DNA of 64,000 nt from Fidelibacterota bacterium UBA2986 (lineage in GTDB: Bacteria > Fidelibacterota > Marinisomatia > Marinisomatales > AB-629-J13). The translations under genes and the position numbers were made by a program. The DNA is taken from assembly GCA_002346675.1 (NCBI GenBank), contig DEAI01000006.1, forward strand, positions 57,504 through 121,503, in the 5' to 3' direction. Shown piece after piece: positions 63,866-64,000 of the stretch. Below the pieces are notes generated by a model. The model searched no databases, was not told the DNA's origin, and saw nothing but the letters and a program-made list of their open reading frames with translations. The stretch's first letter is position 1, and each line of letters begins with the position of its first letter.

Positions 63866-63985
63866 TTATGATCTACGGTCTTTGTTAACTCTTCTTTCAT
63901 CTCCTGTACGTTTATCAGTGGCAGTTTCTTGTTGATCTGTTCTTCTAACGCTCTGCCTTCTATCAGATCCTCTTTCTTTATTCAT
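63866..63985 (-). CDS. Small highly charged protein (39 residues)
   Basis: A short frame: MNKERGSDRRQSVRRTDQQ, then ETATDKRTGDERRVNKDRRS and stop. It has a good ribosome-binding site (AAAGGGA, eight nt before the ATG) and ends shortly before a bidirectional terminator, which together argue for a real gene. Composition is extreme: about a quarter Arg, no hydrophobic core, repeated [GS]-x-[DE]-R-R units. Probably disordered and possibly nucleic-acid-binding. No family recognised. Confidence 0.6.
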   Translation of the reverse strand: MNKERGSDRRQSVRRTDQQETATDKRTGDERRVNKDRRS

Positions 63986-64000
63986 TTTATTGTTCCCTTT

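Noticed and set aside
1..64000. tRNA, rRNA, CRISPR array, replication origin
   Set aside because: No tRNA cloverleaf with CCA-type ends, no rRNA sequence, no regularly spaced direct repeats, and no DnaA-box cluster were seen; a covariance search would be the decisive check for RNA genes.

Overview
The window is AT-rich bacterial chromosome, almost entirely coding, from a Gram-negative organism with an outer membrane (LptF/G-type permease, beta-barrel proteins, many lipoprotein signal peptides, SPOR domain, DsbD/TlpA thiol system). Cysteine-rich Omp28-like secreted proteins, a SAM-II-class riboswitch, GlnRS beside GluRS, and a yceD-rpmF-plsX-fabHDG-acpP-fabF-rnc locus fit a marine member of the FCB group; Marinimicrobia (SAR406) is my best guess. 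That assignment is inference, because no rRNA is present. I saw no tRNA, rRNA, CRISPR array, insertion sequence or prophage.

Layout. 1-4310 (minus): a thiol-redox and outer-membrane operon of a TlpA-like thioredoxin, a putative beta-barrel protein, a cysteine-rich Omp28-like lipoprotein, and a second Omp28-like protein whose redox motif is U-x-x-C, with UGA as the first redox residue. That last gene is unlisted by ordinary gene calling and is followed by an excellent bacterial SECIS candidate. 4507-7627 (minus): glnS and gltX. 7964-8791: an EamA transporter. 8934-15335 (plus): P5C dehydrogenase, arginine deiminase, carbamate kinase, sucCD and ndk, an arginine-catabolism and substrate-level-phosphorylation cluster. 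15388-17390: a SPOR lipoprotein and a membrane protein. 17451-24004 (plus): the fatty-acid synthesis locus, including a small rpmF gene. 24009-28964 (minus): bifunctional nuclease, sugar-phosphate isomerase, polyprenyl synthase, phosphohexomutase, murQ. 29032-32453: prmA, AGCS symporter, LptF/G-type permease.

32524-35793 (plus) is the one clearly accessory stretch. It holds a large membrane protein with a glycine-rich C-terminal segment, an HTH-DUF1232 fusion, a small helical protein that may start at an ATT codon, and a second DUF1232 protein. 35857-43968 (minus) is the whole methyl cycle: metH-metF behind a SAM-II-class riboswitch with a terminator, then metK-ahcY. MetF is the long, eukaryotic-type MTHFR carrying the SAM-sensing regulatory domain, so SAM probably acts both on the RNA and on the enzyme.

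44174-52546 (minus) is one long probable operon: ileS, a DksA-like zinc-finger gene, lspA, rluD-like, a tyrosine recombinase with a 130-residue insertion, pckA and hpf. 52738-63107 (minus) is an envelope-quality-control and redox region: HtrA protease, an M1 peptidase fused to a probable outer-membrane barrel, TlpA and DsbD, a patatin, a cyclophilin-FKBP fusion, pyrE and pyrF. The right end has a GNAT acetyltransferase and a 39-codon gene converging on a shared bidirectional terminator.
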